Assembly (NCBI GenBank): GCA_964383365.1
Contig: CAYLHF010000015.1
Coordinates: forward strand, 1 to 64,000
Reading direction: 5' to 3'
Source of the DNA: CAYLHF01 sp964383365
Lineage (GTDB): Bacteria > Bacteroidota > Rhodothermia > Rhodothermales > UBA10348
Length of the DNA stretch: 64,000 nucleotides
Shown here piece by piece: positions 8,723-17,604 of the stretch (positions are counted from its first letter, which is position 1; each line of letters begins with the position of its first letter). The position numbers and the translations under genes were made by a program. The notes below the pieces were generated by a model that saw only the letters and a list, made by a program, of their open reading frames with translations, ran no database searches and was not told where the DNA came from.

Positions 8723-9994
8723 GTGATCAGATCAATCTGGATACCCTGTTTACTGATATGGAGTGCAGGCTGCACGGGTACGTCCGACGTGGTTCGTCCC
8801 GACCTTTATCATGGCGTCATCGGGGATACGCTTGCAAGTTCGATCGAAATCGTACACAATCTATCCAGGCTGAATGCGGACGTGATGGAAGGGCGGGCCA
8901 CCGCCACGCGCGGTCTTGCGCGAGCGGCCGTCTATCTGTCCGAGAGATTGGAAGGATATGGTATACAGCCAGCCATATCACCGCGGTATCGTCAGCTATA
9001 TCCAATGGTATCTCGAGAACTGGAGTCGCTTTCTCTCGTTGCTCTTGGTGCTGATACCGTCCGTTATCAGCCCGGAAGCGACTTCTATTTGCACAACCAG
9101 TCGGGGTCCGGAAGTGAACGTGTATCCGAGCTGATACTCGATCCATCCGAACGAGACGAGCTCGATTCAAGGGCCATTTTTTTATCTCATACCCCGTCAA
9201 CAGAAACGCTGGATAATATCCGATCCCGGGGGGCGCGTGCCATAGTCATCAATGCCAATCCCTTTCCGTCCCCGTTGAACACCGGTCCGACAAATCCCGA
9301 ATGGGCTCACATCCCGATCGTGATGATGCCTTTTGAGACGCTCGAACGCCTCGGAATAGTTCTCACCCATCCGGGACCGGAGGGCCGACTACGCGACTAC
9401 AGTCTGGATCTGACGGTCGAGGTGGGGACTCCCGTAGTCAGTTCCGGAATAAACGTTCTCGGCATTCTACCCGGTATGCATCCTACGGGAAGAAAAAGGG
9501 CGATCGTCCTCGCCGCCCGATTCGACGGATATGGCCGCATGGGCCAGGTGGTGAAAACCGACGGTACCGACCGATTGACCGGAGCCGCGACGCTGATGGA
9601 GACAGCGCGACTCCTGAGTGCTTTTCGGGCACGCGGCGCGGTGCTGGATGAGACCGTTATTTTTCTGTTCGTGTCTGGATCGATGAACGCGAACGCAGGC
9701 CTGGAATATTTCTTGGATCATCCGGTATGGTCCTCCTCTTCTATCGATCAAATCATGTACCTGAATGACGTCGGAGAAGATTCGGGCGGAGTGGAACAAC
9801 TTCTCGGGCAGTCGACCTATTCTACGATGATTCTGTCCGAAGACGGAACACAAAACGACTATCCATCTGGAATATTCTCGTCTCCGTCCGAGTTCTACGA
9901 CGACTTGGTGTTCCAGAATGACGCCGCAACCATCTCATCGCGGGCCGCTTCGCTCGTCAGACAAATAAAGACGATGTCTCGGACTCGGTGGTAA
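8723..9994 (+). CDS. M28-like peptidase-fold lipoprotein with degenerate zinc site
   Basis: 423 aa from GTG 8723, chosen because it begins a lipoprotein signal (IRSIWIPCLLIW then SAGC) and avoids overlap with the divergent gene; the frame is open upstream to 8564. After a variable middle domain, about residues 234-400 follow the M28 aminopeptidase layout (INVLGILPG, then AIVLAARFDGYG, TDRLTGAATLMETARLL). In active enzymes the first segment carries the His zinc ligand (A-H-x-D); here it is Arg. The later Glu-Glu pair is replaced by VSGSMNA. Only the middle Asp seems kept, so a catalytically dead binding protein is more likely than a peptidase. Confidence 0.7.
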   Translation: MIRSIWIPCLLIWSAGCTGTSDVVRPDLYHGVIGDTLASSIEIVHNLSRLNADVMEGRATATRGLARAAVYLSERLEGYGIQPAISPRYRQLYPMVSRELESLSLVALGADTVRYQPGSDFYLHNQSGSGSERVSELILDPSERDELDSRAIFLSHTPSTETLDNIRSRGARAIVINANPFPSPLNTGPTNPEWAHIPIVMMPFETLERLGIVLTHPGPEGRLRDYSLDLTVEVGTPVVSSGINVLGILPGMHPTGRKRAIVLAARFDGYGRMGQVVKTDGTDRLTGAATLMETARLLSAFRARGAVLDETVIFLFVSGSMNANAGLEYFLDHPVWSSSSIDQIMYLNDVGEDSGGVEQLLGQSTYSTMILSEDGTQNDYPSGIFSSPSEFYDDLVFQNDAATISSRAASLVRQIKTMSRTRW

Positions 9995-10001
9995 GGGCAT
10001 C

Positions 10002-10640
10002 TCAGAAGACGAATCCGGCGTACACACCGAAAGCGGTATTGTGGAGGGCTGGATCGCCCGTCCGGGCGTTCGAGAGTCCGTAGGTACCCCTGAGACCCAC
10101 CGTGAACCGTTCATCTCCCATTTCTGTGTCGAATCCGAGACCGACTGTGATGCCCAGATCACTACTCTCTACCGTGTCATCGCGCTCCTGGAATTCTGGC
10201 CCTCCGTCCAGCGCGCTGAATGTCACCTGGGAATCCAGCTTGAAGGAGAGGGTGGGTCCGGCAAAAATTCTCGGACTGAGCCCTCTTCGCTCGAATCGAT
10301 AGATCAGAAGAACCGGGACCTCCAGATACGTCAGCTCAAACGTGGCCTGGATGGGTACCGGGTTCTCAATAGGTACTATGTCGATTGATCCCTTGCCGGT
10401 GGCTCCTTTAATGATGTACAGAAATTCCGGCTGGATCAGCAATCCGTTGCCGAGATCGTAAGAAAGACCGGCTCCACCGGCGAATCGAGTGATCGCCGAA
10501 AAGTCCGTGGGCGTATCGCCACTCAACGTTGACCCTGATAGACCAATCTTTATGAGAGCGCTGATCTGGCCGCGGCTCTCTCCTGCGCCGGTCAGCGCCA
10601 ATACGAAGAAAAGAGCCAATATTTGGGATCGACGGTTCAT
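10002..10640 (-). CDS. Outer-membrane beta-barrel protein (PorT/OMP_b-brl-like)
   Basis: 212 aa from ATG 10640, which starts a clear signal peptide (RRSQILALFFVLALTGAG, cleavage near SRGQ); the longer frame to 10736 adds an implausible extension. The mature part alternates hydrophobic and polar residues in strand-turn-strand fashion and ends in Phe (FGVYAGFVF), as outer-membrane barrels do. Motifs LIQPEFLYI and TYLEVPVLLIYRF are typical of the small eight-stranded barrels common in Bacteroidota. It converges on the M28-like gene with 7 bases between stops. Specific function unknown. Confidence 0.8.
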   Translation of the reverse strand: MNRRSQILALFFVLALTGAGESRGQISALIKIGLSGSTLSGDTPTDFSAITRFAGGAGLSYDLGNGLLIQPEFLYIIKGATGKGSIDIVPIENPVPIQATFELTYLEVPVLLIYRFERRGLSPRIFAGPTLSFKLDSQVTFSALDGGPEFQERDDTVESSDLGITVGLGFDTEMGDERFTVGLRGTYGLSNARTGDPALHNTAFGVYAGFVF

Positions 10641-10880
10641 ATACCGGAACAACGTAACGGGAATGGATACTATCCGAGCCAAAATGTAGCCATACCCGCG
10701 TCCGAGAAAAAGGTAGTCTCGTGTACGCTTTGTCACGCGGTCGTGCAGGCTTGGTCACACGATTGGGCAATCCGTTTCCGATCCGTATTTTTTCACCCAC
10801 AACGCTCGTGTATCGATTCAACGTCATCCGAGAAACAGACAGGTCTTCTGGAAGGTGTAGCCGACATAGTCTCTACTCGC

Positions 10881-11603
10881 ATGAGAGCCACGCCGTTTCG
10901 GCGTGTGTATTACGTTTGGGTGCTCTTCTGGGGCATCTTGATGACGGCGATTTCCACGAGCGGATCAGTCTGTACCCATCTGCTCTTCGATCGCCCCGAG
11001 TGGTTTCGGCCATGGGCCATTTTCTGGGGGAAATCCATGTTTCTGGGTATGGGTATTCGAGTCCGGACCATCATGGACACCGCACTTGACCCCGACCAGC
11101 CCTATGTGTTCGCCATGAATCACCAGAACCTGCTGGATATTCCGGTTGCTGCCGTGGCGGTGCCTTGTCCGTTCGGATTTGTCGCCAAGTCCGAGCTTGC
11201 TCGTGTCCCCATTCTGGGATCTGCGATACGACACTCTCCATCCGTGTTTCTGGACCGGTCGACGGCCAGAAAGTCACTTGCGAGCATGCAGGCAGCTGGC
11301 CGGACGATTCGGGAGGGTCTCTCGGTCATCATATTCCCGGAGGGCGCCCGTTCCTTTCGCCGCGAACTGCTCGAGTTCAAGAAAGGAGCATTTCTTCTAG
11401 CACTGGAGGCGGGAGTTCCACTCGTCCCCGTCACCATCATCGACGGATTCGATGTGATCGATGAGAGCCGCAAAGTCGCCCGCCCAGGAGTAATCCACGT
11501 CCATATCGGCATGCCAATACACGTGGAAGGAAAATCGAGACGTGAATTGACCGGATTGATGGAAGAGGTTGCAGACGGGATGCGAGCCCAATTGGGGTAT
11601 TGA
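10881..11603 (+). CDS. plsC: 1-acyl-sn-glycerol-3-phosphate acyltransferase family protein
   Basis: 240 aa. It transfers an acyl chain to lysophosphatidic acid or a related lysolipid at the inner membrane. The catalytic HX4D motif is NHQNLLD, and the substrate motif is FPEGARS; VPVTIIDGF near the C-terminus is also family-typical. An N-terminal hydrophobic helix (YYVWVLFWGILMTAIS) anchors it. ATG 10881 was chosen because it begins just before this helix; the frame extends upstream to 10623 into the neighbour's start. The symbol denotes the family; ornithine-lipid or lyso-ornithine acyltransferases look similar. Confidence 0.88.
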   Translation: MRATPFRRVYYVWVLFWGILMTAISTSGSVCTHLLFDRPEWFRPWAIFWGKSMFLGMGIRVRTIMDTALDPDQPYVFAMNHQNLLDIPVAAVAVPCPFGFVAKSELARVPILGSAIRHSPSVFLDRSTARKSLASMQAAGRTIREGLSVIIFPEGARSFRRELLEFKKGAFLLALEAGVPLVPVTIIDGFDVIDESRKVARPGVIHVHIGMPIHVEGKSRRELTGLMEEVADGMRAQLGY

Positions 11604-11666
11604 TGAGAACCTGAAATACCCCGCCGGGTATACGTCCGACCTTTCCAATTACACCGTTAGGACTGA

Positions 11667-11954
11667 ATGTCTGTCACTCACGACGAAGTAAAACACATCG
11701 CGACGCTTGCTCGCCTGAAATTCGATGATGTCCGAATCGAGCAACTAGCCAGTGAAATGGGCCGAATTCTCGATTATATGAAGCAACTCGATGAAGTTGA
11801 TACGTCCGATATTCCGGCTATGTCTCATGTGCACGAGGGTAGCATCGCACTGAGACCGGACGAAGTGGTATCGAGGATCAAGCGGGAGGATGCACTGAAG
11901 AATGCTCCGGATCACGACGGTACGTATTTTCGGGTGCCCAAGGTCATTGAGTGA
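11667..11954 (+). CDS. gatC: Asp-tRNA(Asn)/Glu-tRNA(Gln) amidotransferase subunit C
   Basis: 95 aa, full length for GatC. The family pattern is clear: VTHDEVKHIATLARL at the N-terminus, a central LDEVDTSDIPAM linker and RPDEVVSR ending in YFRVPKVIE. GatC stabilises GatA and orders the GatCAB complex that converts misacylated Glu-tRNA(Gln) or Asp-tRNA(Asn) into the correct form. gatA lies far away at 49599 and no gatB is in the window, so the complex is encoded at dispersed sites. Confidence 0.95.
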   Translation: MSVTHDEVKHIATLARLKFDDVRIEQLASEMGRILDYMKQLDEVDTSDIPAMSHVHEGSIALRPDEVVSRIKREDALKNAPDHDGTYFRVPKVIE

Positions 11955-12030
11955 ATTAGCCGCTCGTGGATCGGTACCCGTCGTCTCGCAGCCATTTCAT
12001 GTATAGAAACTGAGTCCTATCTGAATTTCC

Positions 12031-14637
12031 ATGTCCCGAAAAACAAGAAAGGACAGACAAAAAGCGGAACGACTTCCAGATTGGTTCGGGACGTGGGGCC
12101 GCATGTCTGAAAGCAGACAACATCTGGTGATAGCCGTCATTCTGGTGGCTGTGACATTCGGTTTCTTCGCTCCGATTCATTTCTCTTCCAGACAACTCGT
12201 AGGAGGGGATACGATCAGTTGGCGGTCCATGGCGCAGTCGATGTTGCAGCAGGGGGAAGCATCGGGCTCGGTACCGCTCTGGGATACCAATGCATTTGCC
12301 GGAATGCCGGGGTACCTGATATCGTACCCACCTGGAGTACCGCAGATTGATACCGTGATCGGATGGTTCCGACTACTCATCTGGCCGAGTTCACACATGC
12401 TGCTACTCCTCTTCGGCATGTATTTTTTTGTGTGGTTTCTGACGGCGGATAAACGTGCGGGACTGTTGTCGGCCATCCTGTTCGGCCTCACGTCGTATCT
12501 GCCCGAAATTCTGATTGCCGGACACAATTCCAAGTTCGTCACTCTGGCGTGGACTCCCTGGTTGCTTCTGGCCTTTCTGTATGTGCTTCGAAAACCCGGT
12601 CTGATGGGGGGGCTACTTTTTGCGGCTGCAACCGCAGTTAATTTAAGGGCAGGTCACGTGCAGATTACCTATTACGCCGCTTTTGTTATGGGCGTCTGGT
12701 GGGTCGGAGCAGGGATATCGGCCGTCCGAAATCAGGATTCGAAATCCTTTGTTCAGTCGACCCTGTGGTTGGTAATTGGGGGCGCAGTCGGGCTTCTCAT
12801 GATTGCGCAGCCCATTCTGGCCCAGATGGAATACAAACGGTATTCGATTCGAGGAGCAGGAGCGGGTGGAGTTGCCCGGCCCGGACTGGGCTGGACCTAT
12901 GCAATGGGGTGGAGTGAAGGGATACTCGAAGTATATACCCTTCTGATTGCGAATGCATTCGGAGGAGGAGGGGCGACGTACTGGGGTCCAAAACCATTCA
13001 CTGCAGGTCCACACTACATCGGTACGATAGCGATTTTGTTTGGTGTGTGGACACTCGTCCGGAACAGAAACGTTGCTACGGTATCGATTGGAGTCGTTAC
13101 GGGATTGATGATACTTTTCTCGTTCGGCGAAAATTTTCCGCTGATCAATCGACCGATGTTCGATTATTTCCCGATGTTCAGCACCTTCAGAGTTCCGGAA
13201 ACGTGGCTCTCGATGGTAGCCCTCTGTATGAGTGTCCTGGCCGGAACGGGACTCGCATCGTTCCTCGCATGCGAGGACGAAACGATAAAGACCGACGCCA
13301 GAACCGGCATGGCGAGGAGTCTGTATATCGTCGCCGGCACCCTGGGCGCGTTCATTCTCGTCCCGATGCTCCTTCAGGATACGGTTCTGGATTTCGAGCG
13401 TCCTGGAGAATCCAATCAGATTGTTCGGCAGATCCAGGCGCAGTACCCGGGTGTGGACGCGTCTGATCCAAGAGTCGGGCAGGTGGTCACTGAAGAAATG
13501 GCTCGCAGGCACCGCTCCCGGGCCGATCTATTTCAGCAGGACGCAGGGCGATCGGTAATCGTCTTGTTGCTGTCCCTGGGACTCGTCTTGCTCTTTCTTC
13601 GGCGTCGCATTCCGGGATGGTTCGTTGCCCTGGGACTGATATTGATTGCCGGGCTGGACCTGGGCGGCGTTGGCAGGCGCTTTATCAACTCCGACAACCT
13701 GGCGATGGGTGCCGACATCGAATCGCAGGTCCCGAGGTATGGTTTCGACGACTTTATTTTAGGGGAACTCAAGACGGCTGGAGGTCCCGGTCGTTTCCGG
13801 GTTCTGTCTCTCGAGAATGGACAAGATCCGTCGATCAATGCCAGGCCATCGTTTTTCTATGAATCGCTCGGCGGTTATCACGGAGCCAAACTCAGGGTAT
13901 ATCAGGATTTTCTCGACAAGATTCTCATTGATCGGGAGCGAGGCGGGCTTAACCACCGGGCGCTTGATCTGATGAACGTCCGATTCATAGTCAGCAGAAA
14001 TCCAATTCCCGGGTACCGAGAAGTATATCGCGATGAGACATCCGGGAATAATGTGTATGAAAATCCAACCGTGCTCCCACGGGCACACTTCGTCACCGAA
14101 TCCCGGGTCGTAACGGATTTATCAGATCTGTTCAGTGCCCTCCAGAATAATGATTTTGATCCATCCCGGACGGTTCTGTTGTCAGGTACTCCGGTAATGA
14201 CTGATGCTCCGGATCCGACGGACGTGACACCGTTTCCAGATGATGGGCACGATGACATCATGAATTCAGATTCGTCTGCACACGACGTCGTGGCGCTCTC
14301 GTCTTTCACGGCGGATAGAATCGAATGGCAGGTAAAGACGTCTGCGCGGCGGTGGCTCGTCGTTTCGGAAGTATTTTATCCGGCAGGTTGGAACGCATAC
14401 ATAGACGATCAACCGGTAGACATCCACCAGGCAAATTATCTGATTCGAGCCGTGGAAGTGCCGCCAGGATCCCACCGCGTCCGCATGGAATTTCGTCCCG
14501 ACGCGGACCGCCTCGGTACGTGGCTTTCTGCCGGGTCGACCGTTTTCGTCTATGGTGTTCTCCTGTGGCTGATCGGGATCTCTGGATTTCGTCGAAAGAA
14601 AGAAACCATTATTGAGTCAGAGGCGCTGAATTCGTGA
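12031..14637 (+). CDS. YfhO-family polytopic membrane protein
   Basis: 868 aa with about 13-14 membrane helices over residues 30-560 and a C-terminal periplasmic beta-rich domain. Family marks are GGDTISW after the first helix, the conserved NSKFVTLAWTPW, and the C-terminal WLVVSEVFYPAGW...AYIDD with VEVPPGSHRVRMEF. YfhO proteins resemble GT-C glycosyltransferases and are linked to glycosylation of lipoteichoic acid or surface polymers in Firmicutes; the substrate in this group is unknown. The next gene starts with GTG inside its stop codon (GTGA), so the two are translationally coupled, and glycan genes follow. Confidence 0.88.
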   Translation: MSRKTRKDRQKAERLPDWFGTWGRMSESRQHLVIAVILVAVTFGFFAPIHFSSRQLVGGDTISWRSMAQSMLQQGEASGSVPLWDTNAFAGMPGYLISYPPGVPQIDTVIGWFRLLIWPSSHMLLLLFGMYFFVWFLTADKRAGLLSAILFGLTSYLPEILIAGHNSKFVTLAWTPWLLLAFLYVLRKPGLMGGLLFAAATAVNLRAGHVQITYYAAFVMGVWWVGAGISAVRNQDSKSFVQSTLWLVIGGAVGLLMIAQPILAQMEYKRYSIRGAGAGGVARPGLGWTYAMGWSEGILEVYTLLIANAFGGGGATYWGPKPFTAGPHYIGTIAILFGVWTLVRNRNVATVSIGVVTGLMILFSFGENFPLINRPMFDYFPMFSTFRVPETWLSMVALCMSVLAGTGLASFLACEDETIKTDARTGMARSLYIVAGTLGAFILVPMLLQDTVLDFERPGESNQIVRQIQAQYPGVDASDPRVGQVVTEEMARRHRSRADLFQQDAGRSVIVLLLSLGLVLLFLRRRIPGWFVALGLILIAGLDLGGVGRRFINSDNLAMGADIESQVPRYGFDDFILGELKTAGGPGRFRVLSLENGQDPSINARPSFFYESLGGYHGAKLRVYQDFLDKILIDRERGGLNHRALDLMNVRFIVSRNPIPGYREVYRDETSGNNVYENPTVLPRAHFVTESRVVTDLSDLFSALQNNDFDPSRTVLLSGTPVMTDAPDPTDVTPFPDDGHDDIMNSDSSAHDVVALSSFTADRIEWQVKTSARRWLVVSEVFYPAGWNAYIDDQPVDIHQANYLIRAVEVPPGSHRVRMEFRPDADRLGTWLSAGSTVFVYGVLLWLIGISGFRRKKETIIESEALNS

Positions 14638-15176
14638 GTCCCATCCTGGATTTTTCGTCGGAAAGTAACCCTACGCTCGAGCATCGGTACAAGAAAACGC
14701 TCGCGTTTTTGTCGAGAGTGGCGCCGAGTCCCGGCCGAGTACTGGATGTAGGATCTGGGAATCTCCTCTCCCAACGGATGACCGAGCGGGGCTATGATGT
14801 CCTGAATACGGAAGGAGACCTGGATGTCGGGGTCAATATCAGCACCGATGTTCATTTTGACGTACTGACAGCCTTCGAAATCCTGGAACATCTCATCAAC
14901 CCGATGGGCGTTCTGACCGGGGTCAACGCGGATCACCTGGTGGCCACGGTTCCCCTCCGGCTCTGGTTTGCCAATGCGTATCGCAGCCGCGACAGCCGCT
15001 GGAACAGCCATTTTCATGAGTTTGAAGACTGGCAGTTTGAGTGGCTCCTCGATCGGAGTGGATGGTCTATCCAGACGACTGAAAAGTGGACCAGTCCCAT
15101 TCGGGAAATTGGGATTCGGCCGGTGCTTAGACGGTTCACGCCCCGCTACCTCGCTGTACACGCCATCCGAAAGTGA
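14634..15176 (+). CDS. SAM-dependent methyltransferase, class I fold
   Basis: 180 aa, GTG start overlapping the previous stop. SAM-binding motif I is VLDVGSGNLLSQRM, the acidic residue after strand 2 is in LNTEGDLD, and FDVLTAFEILEHL is motif II with its usual ILEH. It is short for the family, with only a small C-terminal cap (FHEFEDWQFEWLL). Position between a YfhO-like protein and glycosyltransferases suggests methylation of a glycan or lipid-linked sugar; the acceptor cannot be read from sequence. The following gene again begins at GTG in a GTGA overlap. Confidence 0.82.
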   Translation: MSPILDFSSESNPTLEHRYKKTLAFLSRVAPSPGRVLDVGSGNLLSQRMTERGYDVLNTEGDLDVGVNISTDVHFDVLTAFEILEHLINPMGVLTGVNADHLVATVPLRLWFANAYRSRDSRWNSHFHEFEDWQFEWLLDRSGWSIQTTEKWTSPIREIGIRPVLRRFTPRYLAVHAIRK

Positions 15177-16522
15177 AACAAGTACTCATCATAAGCTACT
15201 ATTTTCCTCCATCCGGGGGCCCCGGTGTGCAACGTACGCTCAAGTTTGTGAAGTATTTTCGGTCGTTCGGATGGGAGCCGACCGTTCTTACCGTCGAGCC
15301 CCGATTCGCTTCGTTTCCGGATCTGGATCCAGCATTGAGTCGGGATGTACCGGACGGCATCGATATCATAAGGACTCGCTCCCGGGATCCCTATGCGGCC
15401 TACGCCCGGTGGACGGGTGCCCGTAAATCGGATTCCATCGGTGTCGGTTTTCTGACGTCCGGAAAAGTCGGTTGGAGAGAGCGAGCAGCCCGCTGGATTC
15501 GCGCCAATGTTTTTCTGCCGGATGCCCGGGTCGGGTGGGTTGCCTTCGCCCGGCAGGCCGCCCTGTCGCTCACCCTGAAAAAATCATTCGATGCGGTCCT
15601 GACAACGGGGCCGCCACATTCGGCTCACCTGGTCGGACTGGCGCTCAAGAAGAAACTGGATATACCCTGGATCGTGGATCTCAGAGATTCCTGGCCAGAT
15701 GATTCCTATGCGCATTTACTGCCTACGTCACGTTGGGCAGCATCACGTGATGCCAGGCTCAGACGTGGCGTCTATGAGTCGTCTGACCGGATCGTAACCG
15801 TGAGTCCGTCCATCAAAGAATCGACGTCGAGGTGGACCCAAACCGAAATTGATGTTATTTACAACGGGTACGATGAGGACGATTTCGAAGGGATACAGAC
15901 CGATTCGTCTGATACGTTTACCATCGTTTACACGGGAAATCTGTCGTCGGAACGAAATCCGCAGGCGCTGTGGAGAACCCTGTCCGACCACGGTGAGGCT
16001 TTTCCGGAGCTCAGGGTCAAACTGATTGGAAACGTCGGGGCAGCGGTACACGCCGACATTATCCGTTTCGGCCTGTCGTCAATCGTATCGACGATAGACT
16101 ATGTCCCTCATTCGGAAGCGCTGGCCCGAATGTCCGCTGCTCAAGTTCTGCTGTTATCTGTCAACCGGGTGCCGGAGGCGAGAGGAATCATTACCGGCAA
16201 GATTTTCGAATATCTGGGGTCCGGGCGTCCGATTCTTTGCCTGGCTCCGACCGACGGCGACGCGGCCGATATTATCAGGCAATCGCGCGCCGGTCAGACG
16301 TTTGACTACGACGATGTCGAAGGATTTGAGAGAGAATTGCGCCGGTTATACGCGGCATGGCAGTCGGGAAATTCTACGTCGGGTGCCGGTTCTGAGGCGA
16401 TTAAATCGTATTCGAGACGCGTACAGACCGGAGTGATGGCGCGTCTTCTGGACCAGATCTCCTCAGGACGAAGCGGTGGAATTCGGCTGCCGGATGACCC
16501 GGTCGCGTCCGCTCCCCAATAA
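15173..16522 (+). CDS. Glycosyltransferase family 4-like protein
   Basis: 449 aa, GT-B fold. The N-terminal acceptor domain begins VLIISYYFPPSGGPGVQRT, the glycine-rich loop typical of GT4 enzymes, and contains PWIVDLRDSW. After SDRIVTVSPSI, the donor domain begins near DVIYNGYDEDDFEG and FTIVYTGNLSSERNP. The C-terminal EX7E-like region is PEARGIITGKIFEYLGSGRPIL. It is cytoplasmic and would transfer a nucleotide-activated sugar during surface polysaccharide assembly. Start is GTG, overlapping the methyltransferase stop; the epimerase gene follows after 13 bases. Confidence 0.9.
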   Translation: MKQVLIISYYFPPSGGPGVQRTLKFVKYFRSFGWEPTVLTVEPRFASFPDLDPALSRDVPDGIDIIRTRSRDPYAAYARWTGARKSDSIGVGFLTSGKVGWRERAARWIRANVFLPDARVGWVAFARQAALSLTLKKSFDAVLTTGPPHSAHLVGLALKKKLDIPWIVDLRDSWPDDSYAHLLPTSRWAASRDARLRRGVYESSDRIVTVSPSIKESTSRWTQTEIDVIYNGYDEDDFEGIQTDSSDTFTIVYTGNLSSERNPQALWRTLSDHGEAFPELRVKLIGNVGAAVHADIIRFGLSSIVSTIDYVPHSEALARMSAAQVLLLSVNRVPEARGIITGKIFEYLGSGRPILCLAPTDGDAADIIRQSRAGQTFDYDDVEGFERELRRLYAAWQSGNSTSGAGSEAIKSYSRRVQTGVMARLLDQISSGRSGGIRLPDDPVASAPQ

Positions 16523-16535
16523 ATAACAGCGACGG

Positions 16536-17603
16536 ATGATCTCTATTCTAACTATTGTCGGTGCCCGGCCTCAATTCGTGAAGGCGGCTATGGTCAGCCG
16601 TGCCCTGAATGATTCCGATATCCACGAGATCCTCGTTCATACCGGACAACATTATGACGAGGCCATGAGTGCCGTCTTTTTTGAAGAACTCGGAATTCCC
16701 AGTCCCGCCGTTAACCTGGGAGTCGGGTCCGGTACGCACGCCATGCAGACAGGCGAGATGATGGTTCGACTCGAACATCATCTCGCCGAAATAGACCGTC
16801 CAAATTTTGTGCTCGTATATGGCGATACGAACAGCACGCTGGCGGCATCACTCGTGGCCGCAAAGTTGCATATTCCGATCGCACACGTCGAAGCCGGTCT
16901 TCGTTCGTTCAACCGGAGGATGCCCGAAGAAATAAACAGGATTATCACGGACCGGTTGAGCAGTCTGCTGTTCTGTCCGACCGATACGGCCGTCCGTCAC
17001 CTTGCAGACGAGGGCATGTCTGACGGCGTCTACTTGACGGGAGATGTAATGCGCGACGCCACATTGTTTTTCGCGTCGATGGCCCGTGAGCGCTGTCCCC
17101 TTGCTGATGTCATCGAGAATCATTCCGGGACGTATGTCGTGGCCACTATTCATCGGGCGGAGAATACGGATGATCCAGAGCGACTGACGGCCATCATGCG
17201 TGGTCTGGGACGGATTGGCGTCCCCGTTATCCTCCCCGTCCATCCGCGCACCCGCAAGCGACTCAACCATCTGGTTCTGGCAGATAATATCCGTCTCATC
17301 GAACCGGTATCGTATCTGCAGATGCTGACACTCGTCGCATCTGCAGAGCGCGTCTTGACGGACTCCGGAGGGTTACAGAAAGAGTCCGTGTGGATGGAGA
17401 CGCCGTGCATCACGCTTCGGGATGAAACCGAGTGGACAGAGACCTTGGAGAATGGTTGGAATCAGGTGGTGGGCGCCGATGCGGATCGCATGGTCTCCGC
17501 CTTCTCGAGACGTCCGAGTAGCCCTGCCCCCTCGTTTGGAGCCAGTCCGGACGGCCTTTCTGCATCCGGATGCATTGTTCGCCTTCTCGGAGAGGTCAGT
17601 TGA
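16536..17603 (+). CDS. wecB: UDP-N-acetylglucosamine 2-epimerase (non-hydrolysing), copy 1
   Basis: 355 aa. It interconverts UDP-GlcNAc and UDP-ManNAc in the cytoplasm. Signature segments are GARPQFVKAAMV, VHTGQHYDEAMS, VYGDTNSTLAA, HVEAGLRSFNRRMPEEINR and DSGGLQKES. Lys, His, Asp and Glu residues in these blocks correspond to those binding UDP and the effector UDP-GlcNAc in this family. It sits between two GT4 glycosyltransferase genes, supporting synthesis of a ManNAc-derived glycan. A second, convergent paralogue lies at 18807-19907. Confidence 0.93.
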   Translation: MISILTIVGARPQFVKAAMVSRALNDSDIHEILVHTGQHYDEAMSAVFFEELGIPSPAVNLGVGSGTHAMQTGEMMVRLEHHLAEIDRPNFVLVYGDTNSTLAASLVAAKLHIPIAHVEAGLRSFNRRMPEEINRIITDRLSSLLFCPTDTAVRHLADEGMSDGVYLTGDVMRDATLFFASMARERCPLADVIENHSGTYVVATIHRAENTDDPERLTAIMRGLGRIGVPVILPVHPRTRKRLNHLVLADNIRLIEPVSYLQMLTLVASAERVLTDSGGLQKESVWMETPCITLRDETEWTETLENGWNQVVGADADRMVSAFSRRPSSPAPSFGASPDGLSASGCIVRLLGEVS

Positions 17604-17604
17604 C

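Noticed and set aside
12643..13512. 289-aa minus-strand frame inside the YfhO-like gene
   Set aside because: Low-complexity Arg/Ser/Pro translation opposite a well-supported membrane protein; no start context or homology.
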